Source: Faecalicatena_A orotica
GTDB taxonomy: Bacteria; Bacillota; Clostridia; Lachnospirales; Lachnospiraceae
Length of the DNA: 64,000 bases
Direction: 5' to 3' (one strand)
Assembly (NCBI RefSeq): GCF_040545875.1
Contig: NZ_JBEPMR010000010.1
Within the stretch, counting starts at the first letter, position 1; every line of letters begins with the position of its first letter. The notes beneath the pieces were generated by a model. That model saw only the letters and a program-made list of their open reading frames with translations. It did no database searches and was not told the DNA's origin. The position numbers and the translations under genes are program-made. Positions 42,728 through 52,350 of this stretch are shown here, piece after piece.

Positions 42728-43216
42728 TTACTTTTCCATCTCCTGCAGTGCCCATTCCCTGATCTCACCACATGCAATCATCTCACCGCTGTTTCCTGAT
42801 GGCTGGGTATGGAAGTCATCCGGGTCTTTGTGTATAATCACAGTCCTCCCGGTCACATCATCCGGATGGAACCTCCCCGTGTAGACAGCATTCCACGCCG
42901 CACCGTAGGTGGATAAAAGCGGCGGGAGGTCCCCTGCATGCTCCGGATGTTCTTTATGTTCTGGATTATAATGTTTTCCTGCATCCGGGAACGCTTCTTT
43001 GCCATCTCCCCGGCAGTCCTTCCCCTCGTGAATATGGAATGCGAAAAACTCCCCTGTCTCCTGGCTCTCTTCATCTGGCAGCCCGTATATCTCTGCCATC
43101 ACGATTGTCCCGCCGTATACATCAAAAAAGTATACCATGCCATGTATTTCCGGATACTGATCTGAACCTTTTACTTCTGCATATGCCTCTGGCATTCCGT
43201 TTAATTTTTCGACCAT
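42728..43216 (-). CDS. sodC: Cu/Zn superoxide dismutase-like protein
   Basis: A 162-residue protein with the Cu/Zn SOD metal-binding pattern: FHIHEG, GKHYNPEHKEHPEHAGDLPPL and VIIHKDPDDFHTQPSGNSGEMIACG, plus a cysteine pair (KDCRGDG and IACG) able to form the conserved disulfide. It has no signal peptide, while bacterial SodC is normally exported, so it is either cytosolic or inactive as a classic SOD. AGGAGGG precedes the ATG at 43216. No other oxidative-stress gene is next to it. Confidence 0.85.
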   Translation of the reverse strand: MVEKLNGMPEAYAEVKGSDQYPEIHGMVYFFDVYGGTIVMAEIYGLPDEESQETGEFFAFHIHEGKDCRGDGKEAFPDAGKHYNPEHKEHPEHAGDLPPLLSTYGAAWNAVYTGRFHPDDVTGRTVIIHKDPDDFHTQPSGNSGEMIACGEIREWALQEMEK

Positions 43217-43304
43217 AACATTACCCTCCTTCTGCATAGTATATGTTGAAGAGGTGGGGGATGTGTCTCTTTTTAGAAAGATTATGTATGGATAGTTACT
43301 CTGC

Positions 43305-44435
43305 TTATTTTTCCAATAGAAGCCAGTTCGCCCGAAACGGCCGCATCAGATTCCAGTACCCAACCCCCAGTAATTCATATTCCCTTGCAAGGTTTAACTT
43401 CGCCTGAATGCTCCGGACGTCCTCAAACCAGACCTCGTGGGAAAAGCCGTCCCGCATATAGGTAAAATACGGACTCTGTGCGATACCCGAGAATTGTATG
43501 GATGCCCCGTTCTCCGCCGCAATCCTGACGGCCTCCACATTTCCAATCAGCCGTGCTTTGGTGATTCCCCTTTCATATGGAAGTGTCCAGTCATAGGCAT
43601 AATTGGGGATTCCCATTAGAATCTTTTCCCTGGGAATCTCCGTCAACGCATATTCCACGACTTCACGCACCTTATTCAGCGGAGCGACTGCCATGGGCGG
43701 CCCGTATGTATAGCCCCATTCATAAGTCATCAAAAATACATGATCTGCATTTGCCCCCAGCAACGCGTAGTCCATCCCCTCATACAAAAGCCCCGGCTGG
43801 TCCGCAGATGTCTTCGGAGCCAGTGCCACAGATACTGTATATCCATTTGCATTCATAACTTCCCGGACCCTGCCGACGAATTCCGCATAATCTATCCTGT
43901 TTTCCGGAAGGACATATTCAAAATCAATATCTACTCCGGAGTAACCGCGCTCCTCAACAGTACGAAGCAGGTTATCGATGACCCGCTGCTGGATCTCTAA
44001 ATTTTCAACAAGAACCTTTACAAGCTGGTTATTAAAGGCCCCGTTTGAAAACGGGGTCAGCACAAGCAGGGGTTCAATTCCTTCCTCCCAGGCGGCCTCG
44101 ATCATCCAGAGTTCATCCTGCATAGGCGGTACAAGTTCCCCCTCAAATGTAAAACCATAAGAAAAGATCAACAGTTCATTTAAAGCAGGAAATGCCTGCT
44201 CCAGTATATATGGCTCAACAAAAGGATATGCATATCCCGTGACATACATATCCCCCCTCATACTCCCCGACTCTTCCGGCTGCAAAATCAGAAGCGCCTG
44301 CCCCACAACCAGTTGTTCCTGATTCACCAGTTGATTGTCAAAGGCGATTTTCCACATAGGCACCCCTGTCTCCTCAGAAACAGAATATAAAGTATCTCCG
44401 CTTTTCACTACATATATAATATAAATCACCCCCAT
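43305..44435 (-). CDS. LysM-GH18 protein, spore cortex-lytic type (YaaH/SleL-like)
   Basis: A 376-residue protein with one N-terminal LysM (YVVKSGDTLYSVSEETGVPMWKIAFDN) and a GH18 fold (~60-370). The GH18 catalytic line reads GVDIDFEYV, matching DxxDxDxE, with the acid Glu near residue 178. No signal peptide. Bacillus SleL/YaaH proteins of this type cut cortex muramic-lactam peptidoglycan at germination, which is why the host is thought to form spores. The start is uncertain, because the ATG at 44435 lies inside a hairpin and no clear ribosome site precedes it. Confidence 0.85.
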   Translation of the reverse strand: MGVIYIIYVVKSGDTLYSVSEETGVPMWKIAFDNQLVNQEQLVVGQALLILQPEESGSMRGDMYVTGYAYPFVEPYILEQAFPALNELLIFSYGFTFEGELVPPMQDELWMIEAAWEEGIEPLLVLTPFSNGAFNNQLVKVLVENLEIQQRVIDNLLRTVEERGYSGVDIDFEYVLPENRIDYAEFVGRVREVMNANGYTVSVALAPKTSADQPGLLYEGMDYALLGANADHVFLMTYEWGYTYGPPMAVAPLNKVREVVEYALTEIPREKILMGIPNYAYDWTLPYERGITKARLIGNVEAVRIAAENGASIQFSGIAQSPYFTYMRDGFSHEVWFEDVRSIQAKLNLAREYELLGVGYWNLMRPFRANWLLLEK

Positions 44436-44457
44436 ATAGTAATATATGAGGGTGATT
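44424..44457. terminator. Strong hairpin across the GH18 start
   Basis: Arms AATCACCCCCATATA and TATATGAGGGTGATT pair at 14 of 15 positions around GTAA. On the minus strand it lies between the end of the kinase gene and the GH18 coding region and includes the proposed ATG. It may terminate the kinase operon or mask GH18 translation. The T-rich but interrupted tail makes termination uncertain. Confidence 0.5.
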
Positions 44458-44479
44458 CCTGCTTTATGATATTAGATTT

Positions 44480-47400
44480 TCATGACGCATCCCCAAGCAC
44501 TCTGGTCAGTGTAGCCCTGAGCACCTCTATATCAATCGGTTTTGCAACATGTGCATCCATTCCTGCATCTACAGATGCCTGAATATCTTCTGCAAATGCA
44601 TTCGCAGTCATTGCAATGATCGGGATATTCAGAGCATCTTCTCTCTTCATCTCACGAATCAGCCTCGTGGCCTCATATCCATTCATCTCAGGCATCTGTA
44701 TGTCCATCAGGACTGCATCGTATGTACCCGGTTTCCCTGCCTTGAAAAGCCCGACTGCCTGTGCCCCGTTTGTTGCCACTACCGATTTCGCCCCATGCAT
44801 CGCAAGCAGTTCAACCAAAATTTCTGCGTTAATTGCATTGTCCTCTGCAATCAGGAAACGCCGTCCTGCAAACAGACTTTCAATCTCCTCGTCTGTCATA
44901 CATGCATCACATTTTTCCTTTGACTCCACAGTCTCATCCAGACATTCGCATTCTAATTCTATTTTGAATATAGTTCCTTTATGAATATGGCTTTCTACAG
45001 AAATGCTGCCGCCCATCAGGTCAATAAGCCCTTTTGTTATACTTAAGCCCAGACCAGTTCCTTCGACCTGTGCGGCATTACTGCTGCGGGTGAATGGTTC
45101 AAAAAGGTGTTTCATGAATTCTTCCGACATACCTATACCAGAATCACTGACTGTAAACCGGAAACGAACCTTCTCATCTTCAGCATCCGACGGAATCTCC
45201 TCCGTCAGAAACTCTACCTTCCCACCTTCCGGGGTAAACTTAACCGCGTTACTCAAAATATTCAGAAGTATCTGGTTCATACGCAGAGGATCTCCATAAA
45301 ACTGCTCATGCACGATATGTTCACTGCTGACCAGAAAACGGATGCCCGATGCCTTTGCCTGAGGCGCAATGATAGCTGTAAGCTGCCCCAGCATTTCCTG
45401 CATGGTAATGCGCATTCTCCCCAACGTAATCTGCGAGCGTTCGATCTTGCTCATATCCAGAACATCATTGATCAGACTCAGCAAGTGCTTGGATGAAGTT
45501 GATATCTTCTTCAGGCAGTCCGCCACCCGGCTGCTGTCATCTATATGTGCAGTTGCAAGAGCCGTCATTCCCATAATTGCATTCATCGGTGTTCGTATAT
45601 CATGGCTCATGGCCGATAAGAATTCGCTCTTTGCGTGATTCGCCTCTTCTGCAAGGGCAAGTGCTTTCTTAAGCGCCTCTTTAGATTCTCGTTCCGATGT
45701 CAGCATGTCAGTCACATCGGCCCGAACCACACATACTGTGCTGTGGTTTTCATCTCCCCACAGGACATTGATCTGCTTATACCTGAGTTCCCCTTCTGAC
45801 TGATAAGGAAACACAAAATCATATCCTGAAGGTTTCTCTTCTAATCCCTCAATCATGGAACTCAGCCTGAATTCTTCCTGTGCCTCTTTCTGATTCTCTT
45901 CTGTTCCGTAGTTGGCAGCAAAATCAGCAATAGCGTCATCATAATGCTCTATCACATATGGGGGCAGGTTCTCGAGGACAGTCTGCCTGGTATATAGCGT
46001 TAGACATTTGCTGATGACATCAATAAATCCCGCCAGTTCAAATGTATAAGCCAGCATATTCAGCATCCCCTGCTGCTCACGCACGGAATCCGTCACATCC
46101 GTACGAACCAGACAGATTCTGCCGATCCGCAGGTCTACTGCGGATACCGTGATATTCTTTGTCCGGATATCACCGGACTCATTTATTACGGAAAATACAA
46201 ACGTATAAGAGCCTTCTTTTTCCAGACGGGGGCACATCTCCTCTGGTTCCAGTCCCTTTTTATATACTTCCCTGTTCTTCGGCACTACTACCTCCCGATA
46301 CATATACTCAAGCCGTTTCCTGTGGCTTCCAAGATGTTCCGGCATACAATCCACATTATCGTTGCGGGCCAGCACCGTATATGTATCCGTAATTAAGTTC
46401 AGGTCTATCACAAAGTCATAGCTCGTTACTGAAAGCTTGTGAAGAATCCTGTCAGATATTGTCTGCTCCGTAATATCCGTAACTGTCAGAATTCCTGTTA
46501 TATCTCCGGTATCAGGTGTCTCCAGAAGGTTAACCTTGAACTGGGCATAGCGGCCTGTCTCTTCTTTAGGCAGCCGGATAAAACACTTAAGGATCAATTC
46601 TGTATCACCTTTCCCATATGCCTCAAGAGCCGGTTCATTTAAATACATGTCTAAAAACTGCTGCCTCTCCCGCTCATCAACAACAAGGGTTGAAACCCCT
46701 GTGAAAAACGACGTTCTGTTAACACCAAAGTTCTTAAGCAGATCGGAATCTGTACTGTCAATAATCTCCAGTATGAGATTCTGAGTGATATTACAGTGGC
46801 CGATGACAAGCGCATCCGGGTCCGGGGTGCGGTAATGCTGCAGGATCTGTTCCCTGTATTGGGCACGGATTTTCTCCTGTTCTATGAGCTCCTTTGTCAT
46901 ATCATGGTAAACTGCATAAAATCTGCTTTCACCGCCCTCATTCCGAATCAGGGAAAACGTACTTTTTACCCAGACATAATCTGAACTTCCTTTTCTCAAA
47001 CGGTAAACCGCTTCACATTTTCCGTCCCCGCCGGTTATATAACCATCAATTGTCCTTTCCAGCATCTCCAAATCATCCGGATGAACCCCCGCAAGGGCAT
47101 CATACTTGTACAATTCCCATGCATCTTCTGAACTCATTTCTGTCATATCGATAAAGCCGTCTGACAAAAACTCCGTAACCAGACCGCCATCCTTTTTGCA
47201 GCGCATAACAGATATACCTCCAGGGAGGTTCTTTACAACTGTCTGGAAATATTGTTCGAGACGTTCTCTCTCTTTTCTATTTTTCACTTCTTCTGTAATA
47301 TCTTTAACATACTTCAGATAAGCCGGGATTCCATTCCAGTCCGTCTCACGGAAGCGGGTACTGTAAGAACGTTCCGTTCCTGTCACTTTCATTTCATGTT

Positions 47401-48367
47401 CTTTACCATCCGCCCCATGTGTCTTAAGAGTACAGAATTCACACGGGCTGTCTTTTCCATACAGGGCCTTGTAACACTTCTGGCCTATATAATTCTGTCC
47501 CTTACCCGGACCTTCTTCGCGTATATTGACATAAAGAAGGTCATAATTTTTCTTGCCAATAATATAAATACTGCCTGATGTATCATTTACGATACTCTGA
47601 AAAAGGCGGGTTTCAGATGACATTCCTGTAAACACTGCATAGAATCTGCTGGATTCAGACAGTGGCCCCATCCGGCGCCCATTTAGATGTATCCAGACCA
47701 GACTCCCATTCCTGTGGTACATACGGTAGGAAACATCCAGTACCTCACCGCTTACAAGTGCCGCCTTTGCAGCATTTAAAACACGTTCTCTGTCCGGCTC
47801 ATAAATGACGTCAAGAGCATTATCTCTGGTCATTTCATTATACTCTTCTCTCGTATGGCCAGAAAGTGCCATCACCCCATCTGAAAAAAAGACAGGGATA
47901 AACCGCTCATTTTCCACCCTGTAGCTGGCGATTCCGCCCGGAATAGAATTGATCAGGTGTTCCATCTCCAGCTGCGCTTCTTTGAAATCCGAGATATTAT
48001 GAAATACACAATGAAGAAGCGGGCAGCCATCTTCCTCCCCGATCCACTTCACCTGAACACGCACCCAGACAATATGGCCGTCCCTGTGCTGCTTACGAAA
48101 TTCAAATTCAGCAACGGCATGTGTTCTTATAACTTCCCTCGCCTTCGATACTACCATATCCGTATCTTCCCAATAGGTCATATCCGCGGCATCACCCTTG
48201 ACCAGTTCATGATATTCCGCGACCGTATATCCGCTCAGTTCCGGCACTCCGTCTGAGAAATACACGGTTTCAAAAATATCTGAAACTTTATAGATGGCAA
48301 CACCACCGGGGATTGCGTTGATGATATCTTCCATCTCTCCCGGAAAGAGAGATTCTCTCTGTATCAC
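44480..48367 (-). CDS. Multi-PAS hybrid sensor histidine kinase (second kinase)
   Basis: A 1295-residue cytosolic protein. Several PAS/PAC units fill the first ~900 residues (repeats of the NAIPGGVAIYKV / NSIPGGIASYRV / NLPGGISVMRC type with DGxxELSG). Then HisKA with phosphorylated His in AMSHDIRTPMNAI (~921), HATPase (NILSNAVKF, DSGIGMSEEF, GTGLGLSITKGL, ~1030-1130) and a receiver with Asp in VLMDIQMPEM (~1210). The GTG at 48367, two bases after the Hpt stop with AAGGGGGA before it, is preferred; the frame is open 129 bases further, inside the Hpt gene. It is last in a phosphorelay operon. Confidence 0.88.
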   Translation of the reverse strand: MIQRESLFPGEMEDIINAIPGGVAIYKVSDIFETVYFSDGVPELSGYTVAEYHELVKGDAADMTYWEDTDMVVSKAREVIRTHAVAEFEFRKQHRDGHIVWVRVQVKWIGEEDGCPLLHCVFHNISDFKEAQLEMEHLINSIPGGIASYRVENERFIPVFFSDGVMALSGHTREEYNEMTRDNALDVIYEPDRERVLNAAKAALVSGEVLDVSYRMYHRNGSLVWIHLNGRRMGPLSESSRFYAVFTGMSSETRLFQSIVNDTSGSIYIIGKKNYDLLYVNIREEGPGKGQNYIGQKCYKALYGKDSPCEFCTLKTHGADGKEHEMKVTGTERSYSTRFRETDWNGIPAYLKYVKDITEEVKNRKERERLEQYFQTVVKNLPGGISVMRCKKDGGLVTEFLSDGFIDMTEMSSEDAWELYKYDALAGVHPDDLEMLERTIDGYITGGDGKCEAVYRLRKGSSDYVWVKSTFSLIRNEGGESRFYAVYHDMTKELIEQEKIRAQYREQILQHYRTPDPDALVIGHCNITQNLILEIIDSTDSDLLKNFGVNRTSFFTGVSTLVVDERERQQFLDMYLNEPALEAYGKGDTELILKCFIRLPKEETGRYAQFKVNLLETPDTGDITGILTVTDITEQTISDRILHKLSVTSYDFVIDLNLITDTYTVLARNDNVDCMPEHLGSHRKRLEYMYREVVVPKNREVYKKGLEPEEMCPRLEKEGSYTFVFSVINESGDIRTKNITVSAVDLRIGRICLVRTDVTDSVREQQGMLNMLAYTFELAGFIDVISKCLTLYTRQTVLENLPPYVIEHYDDAIADFAANYGTEENQKEAQEEFRLSSMIEGLEEKPSGYDFVFPYQSEGELRYKQINVLWGDENHSTVCVVRADVTDMLTSERESKEALKKALALAEEANHAKSEFLSAMSHDIRTPMNAIMGMTALATAHIDDSSRVADCLKKISTSSKHLLSLINDVLDMSKIERSQITLGRMRITMQEMLGQLTAIIAPQAKASGIRFLVSSEHIVHEQFYGDPLRMNQILLNILSNAVKFTPEGGKVEFLTEEIPSDAEDEKVRFRFTVSDSGIGMSEEFMKHLFEPFTRSSNAAQVEGTGLGLSITKGLIDLMGGSISVESHIHKGTIFKIELECECLDETVESKEKCDACMTDEEIESLFAGRRFLIAEDNAINAEILVELLAMHGAKSVVATNGAQAVGLFKAGKPGTYDAVLMDIQMPEMNGYEATRLIREMKREDALNIPIIAMTANAFAEDIQASVDAGMDAHVAKPIDIEVLRATLTRVLGDAS

Positions 48368-48369
48368 AC

Positions 48370-48735
48370 CTATTCCCCCTTTTTCAGTCTCTCCTTCAAA
48401 CCATCCACCCTTACAAACTCCTTCTGAATCTCCTGATACATCTCCTTGTAGTCCGTTCGCGCCTCTTTCAAGCGCAAAGGCTCCACGATCCTGCATACAG
48501 CTAAGAACAGCGGTTCCAGCCCCATGTTGCCTACAACACCCTTCATGGTGTGTGCGGCCTCAAAAGCAGCCTGCAAGTCTTCTGCCTCGAGTGCCTCTCC
48601 CAGCTTCTGCAAATTCTCGTCTTGGAAAAGCATGTCTAAAAACCGGAGATACATATCTTCTTTAAACATAAATCTGGCCATAGTTGTCTGGTAATCTCCG
48701 CCGTATTCCTCAAATATTTCCCGAAATCCTGACAT
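48370..48735 (-). CDS. Hpt-domain phosphotransfer protein
   Basis: A 121-residue all-helical protein. The histidine phosphorylation motif AAHTMKGVVGNMGLEPL lies near residues 60-76. Between two hybrid kinases, with AAAGGAGG provided by the end of the upstream kinase gene. It can pass phosphate between receiver domains of the neighbours and on to the EAL protein. Free-standing Hpt proteins are uncommon in Clostridia operons, which supports a dedicated relay. Confidence 0.9.
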   Translation of the reverse strand: MSGFREIFEEYGGDYQTTMARFMFKEDMYLRFLDMLFQDENLQKLGEALEAEDLQAAFEAAHTMKGVVGNMGLEPLFLAVCRIVEPLRLKEARTDYKEMYQEIQKEFVRVDGLKERLKKGE

Positions 48736-48738
48736 TTC

Positions 48739-51700
48739 TCAGACCTCCTTTCCGCATATAAAATCATATAAAATCTGGTAAAGCCGGTTTGGCTCAATCG
48801 GTTTGGCAAGATGGGCGTTCATACCAGCTGCCTTACTCTTCTCAATATCATCATCAAATGCATTGGCCGTCATGGCTATGATCGGTATCGTTTCCGCATC
48901 CCGGTTACTCAGATGCCTGATATTCGCCGCAGCCGTCAGTCCGTCCATAATGGGCATCCGGATGTCCATTAGAATAACGTCGTAGTAGCCCTCTTCTGAT
49001 TTACTGAATAATTCCATCGCCCGCAGACCGTTTTCCGCAGTTTCTACCTTGAAATTTTTTCCTTCCAGCAGCATAACTGCCACCTCTGTATTGATCATGT
49101 TGTCTTCCACAAGCAGGACACGTCTGCCTGTAAAATCATAATCAACCTCTACTGCCTGCCGTTTGAGTTCTTCTTTCTTCCCAAGCGCCCTTGTAAACGC
49201 AGATACGAGCGAGGATTTAAACATCGGCTTGCTCATAAGCAGATTCACGCCCGCCATCTTTGCCTCATGCTCAATAGATATCCAGTCATAGGCCGTCATG
49301 ATAATGATCGTCACGTCCGGTCCCACGATACCCCGAATCCGCCTTGCCGTCTCAATACCATCCATTTCCGGCATCTTCCAGTCGATCAGTATCATATCAA
49401 AATACCGGTCTTCTTTATGAAGCATGAGCACTTTTTCTATTGCCTTACGTCCGCTGTCCACCCACTCGGCTTTGATCCCCATCTCTTCCAGTGTTACAAC
49501 AGCGCTTTCGCAGACTGCTACATCATCATCCACGACCAGTGTCTTTAAATGGGAAAAATTAAACTGTGGTTTCTTCTGGTTATGCCTCTGTTTTTCTTCC
49601 TCAGTAATCCCGAGCTTTACATCTACAGTGAATTCTGTTCCAATTCCTTTGATGGATCTGACCGTAATCCTTCCGTCCATCATATCAACGATGTTCTTTG
49701 AAATTGCCAGCCCTAGCCCTGTGCCGCCATACAAAGCTGTCGTCCCCGTCGATTCCTGTGAAAACGGCTCAAAAATATGCGGCAGAAAATCTTCACTCAT
49801 GCCGACGCCTGTGTCATTTACAATAAACCTGAGTACAGCATCATTCTTTGCCCTTCTCCGCTGAGCTGCTGAAAAGGTAACTTTTCCACCTTCATCAGTG
49901 AATTTGATCGCGTTGCTCAGAATATTAATCAGCACCTGCTGGAGCTTCATGGCATCCCCGATATAATAATCATCCAGCACCGGATCGACAATACATTCGT
50001 ATTCTACGCCTTTGCTGGAGGCCTGTGCATAACAGATTGAATTAATTCCGTTTAAAAAATCCTCTGTCGGTATCTTTTCATTCTTTAACAGCATCTTTCC
50101 GCTTTCAATCCTGCTCATATCCAGAATATCATTAATCAGTGACAGCAGGAAACGGGAAGAGATCCCGATCTTGGAAATACAGTCAGCCACCTGTTCATCA
50201 TCCCCGAGAGACTGGACCGCAATTGTACTCATACCGATAATCGCATTCATAGGCGTCCTGATCTCATGGCTCATTCTGGAAAGGAAATCGGATTTAGCTG
50301 CATTGGCCTGTTCTGCTGCAACCAGCGCAGCCGCAAGTTCATCTTTCTGTTTCTGCTCTTTATGTACAACATCCGTGACATCCGTCTGGGCAAGGCAGAC
50401 CTTTCCAAGTTCCCTGTCAATATAAAATATCTGAAAACGTTTTACGCGGAGTCGGCCGTGCCTGTCTTTTACCTCGCTGATAAAAGAGTAGCATTCCTTC
50501 TCTGCAAGCTGTTCCCTCATATACTCAAAAGAGAGTTTCTTAAGAGCTTCGTCTTTCGCACTCTCAGGCATATAAGCATCGGCAATTTTTCTAATTTCAT
50601 CCTGGAAATTTCCCGTGAGGGGAATTGTATTCTCCTTTTCATCAAAAGAAATCAGCCTGTGTGTACCGTGGAATATATCAACTTCTGCGATAATATCATA
50701 ATCCAGTTTTGTAATCTTATTCAACAGCTGTTCCTGCAGTTTCTGTTCGGTAATATCAAATGTATAGAAGAAAATAATAAGGTCACCTGTCTCAGGATTC
50801 TGGTATGAACGCATATTCGTACTGCTCGAGAACACACTTCCGTCATTCCGTTTTCTTAAAAACTCGAAATGATAGTCTACTTTCCCCTCGGCATAGTCTG
50901 ATATCACTTTATCCCTGTCCATCTCGGTCAGAATTGTATACGCTTCAGTTTCTTCCACGGCTGATGCCGCAAAGCGGTCAAACGTTTCCCGATAGGTTGC
51001 ACCTACAGTTGTAACTGCCGCATCAGAGTTACTGAGATAACTTTCCACCCGGTCTTTTGTCACATTGATGCGCCCCTGGATACTGTCACCTGCCGAGGAT
51101 AATGCCGCAAAATAATGAAGTTCCTTTTCATACACTTCCCTAATCCGGTCCTGAAGCTGCTTTGTGTCCGTCACATCAACAAAAACACAGTAAAAATATT
51201 CATCCCCGTCCTCTTCATCCAGAAGCTGTGCCTTGATTGATATCCACCTTACAGAGCCGTCTTTACAGACCAGCCTGTTCTCATTCTGGATTGTGTTTCC
51301 ATGTTCAAGCTGGGACCTGAGCTTATCCGCCATGATCTCCAGATCATCCGGATATATAACAGCGGACATCCTGTTTCCCATAGCCGCAAACTCTTCTCTT
51401 GTATAGCCCAGAAAATCAAACAATCCGTCATTTGCATCAATTACAGAAAAATCTTCATCAAAACGGCACCTGAAGACCGCTCCCGGTATGTTATTATAAA
51501 TGTGCAGTACTTCATTCTGTGCTCTCTTTTGTGCAGTAATATCTATACACACAGACGTAATTGCCTGTCTGCCATTCTCATCTGCTGTGCGAAGTCCGTT
51601 ATCATGTACCCAGATATAAGTACCGTCTTTTCGTTTCATCCGGTATTCTACGCTGTATTCACCTTTTAGTCTGATCTGGTCCCCGACTTCTTCATCCACC

Positions 51701-52323
51701 CTGTTTCTATCCTCCGGGTGCATGCAGTTACTGATCATACCATCTATGTCCGTGACAAATTCTTCCTCGTTCTCATACCCCAGATAGTCCAGCATACGCC
51801 GGTTAATAAAATAAAAAGGAAATTCTGGTTCTATATATCCGCCCATCATACCGCCTGCCAAAGAAGCATCAAGCAGCTCCTGACGCTGTTTCATAACATT
51901 TTCCATGACCAGTGTCTGCGGATAATGTTCATCTCCCCTCTGACTGCTGCTCGGTTCCGCTATCTGCATGTTAAGTATAAACCACTTTTGTCCACACTTC
52001 TTTAAGATAAAGAAAGGCCGAAGATGCCATTTGTATAATGAATTTTTTAACACTAACTCTGCTGCAAGAGTGTGGATCTCCTCGGTCAGGGGCTGTTCAT
52101 ACAGAACATTCAGTTCCATCTGGAATGGCTCCGGGATTTCACAGATATCTCGTTTCAGATATTCCTGCATCTCCCCGATCCCATCTGCGGACTCGTGAAA
52201 ACCAGTACCAGTAAATTTCATATTTTCTGCCAGAAAAGAAACTGTTTTTTCCAGACTCCTCTCCTGAAACCATGCTTCGCAGAATGCGTATATCGTCTGC
52301 TGTGCATCACTTTGTTTTATCAT
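48739..52323 (-). CDS. PAS hybrid histidine kinase with SnoaL-like N-terminus and two receivers
   Basis: A 1194-residue protein. Residues 1-~125 look like a SnoaL/NTF2-like fold (TIYAFCEAWFQERSLEKTV and LYKWHLRPFFILKK), followed by several PAS domains (MLDYLGYENEEEF, LFDFLGYTREEF), HisKA at ~684 (RMSHEIRTPMNAIIGM), HATPase at ~800 (NILSNAIKF, GGTGLGLAISKNI) and two receivers at ~928 (LKTLVVDDDVAV, ILIDWKMPEMDG) and ~1071 (RRVLLVEDNMIN, ILMDIRMPIMDG). No membrane segment. RBS AGAGGA precedes the ATG. Co-transcribed with the REC-EAL protein, 27 bases downstream of it. Confidence 0.9.
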   Translation of the reverse strand: MIKQSDAQQTIYAFCEAWFQERSLEKTVSFLAENMKFTGTGFHESADGIGEMQEYLKRDICEIPEPFQMELNVLYEQPLTEEIHTLAAELVLKNSLYKWHLRPFFILKKCGQKWFILNMQIAEPSSSQRGDEHYPQTLVMENVMKQRQELLDASLAGGMMGGYIEPEFPFYFINRRMLDYLGYENEEEFVTDIDGMISNCMHPEDRNRVDEEVGDQIRLKGEYSVEYRMKRKDGTYIWVHDNGLRTADENGRQAITSVCIDITAQKRAQNEVLHIYNNIPGAVFRCRFDEDFSVIDANDGLFDFLGYTREEFAAMGNRMSAVIYPDDLEIMADKLRSQLEHGNTIQNENRLVCKDGSVRWISIKAQLLDEEDGDEYFYCVFVDVTDTKQLQDRIREVYEKELHYFAALSSAGDSIQGRINVTKDRVESYLSNSDAAVTTVGATYRETFDRFAASAVEETEAYTILTEMDRDKVISDYAEGKVDYHFEFLRKRNDGSVFSSSTNMRSYQNPETGDLIIFFYTFDITEQKLQEQLLNKITKLDYDIIAEVDIFHGTHRLISFDEKENTIPLTGNFQDEIRKIADAYMPESAKDEALKKLSFEYMREQLAEKECYSFISEVKDRHGRLRVKRFQIFYIDRELGKVCLAQTDVTDVVHKEQKQKDELAAALVAAEQANAAKSDFLSRMSHEIRTPMNAIIGMSTIAVQSLGDDEQVADCISKIGISSRFLLSLINDILDMSRIESGKMLLKNEKIPTEDFLNGINSICYAQASSKGVEYECIVDPVLDDYYIGDAMKLQQVLINILSNAIKFTDEGGKVTFSAAQRRRAKNDAVLRFIVNDTGVGMSEDFLPHIFEPFSQESTGTTALYGGTGLGLAISKNIVDMMDGRITVRSIKGIGTEFTVDVKLGITEEEKQRHNQKKPQFNFSHLKTLVVDDDVAVCESAVVTLEEMGIKAEWVDSGRKAIEKVLMLHKEDRYFDMILIDWKMPEMDGIETARRIRGIVGPDVTIIIMTAYDWISIEHEAKMAGVNLLMSKPMFKSSLVSAFTRALGKKEELKRQAVEVDYDFTGRRVLLVEDNMINTEVAVMLLEGKNFKVETAENGLRAMELFSKSEEGYYDVILMDIRMPIMDGLTAAANIRHLSNRDAETIPIIAMTANAFDDDIEKSKAAGMNAHLAKPIEPNRLYQILYDFICGKEV

Positions 52324-52350
52324 TCTGAATCCTCTTTCTGCGGACTGTAT

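Noticed and set aside
48368..48496. 43-residue extension of the second hybrid kinase
   Set aside because: It lies fully inside the Hpt gene in another frame; a GTG with AAGGGGGA sits directly after the Hpt stop.
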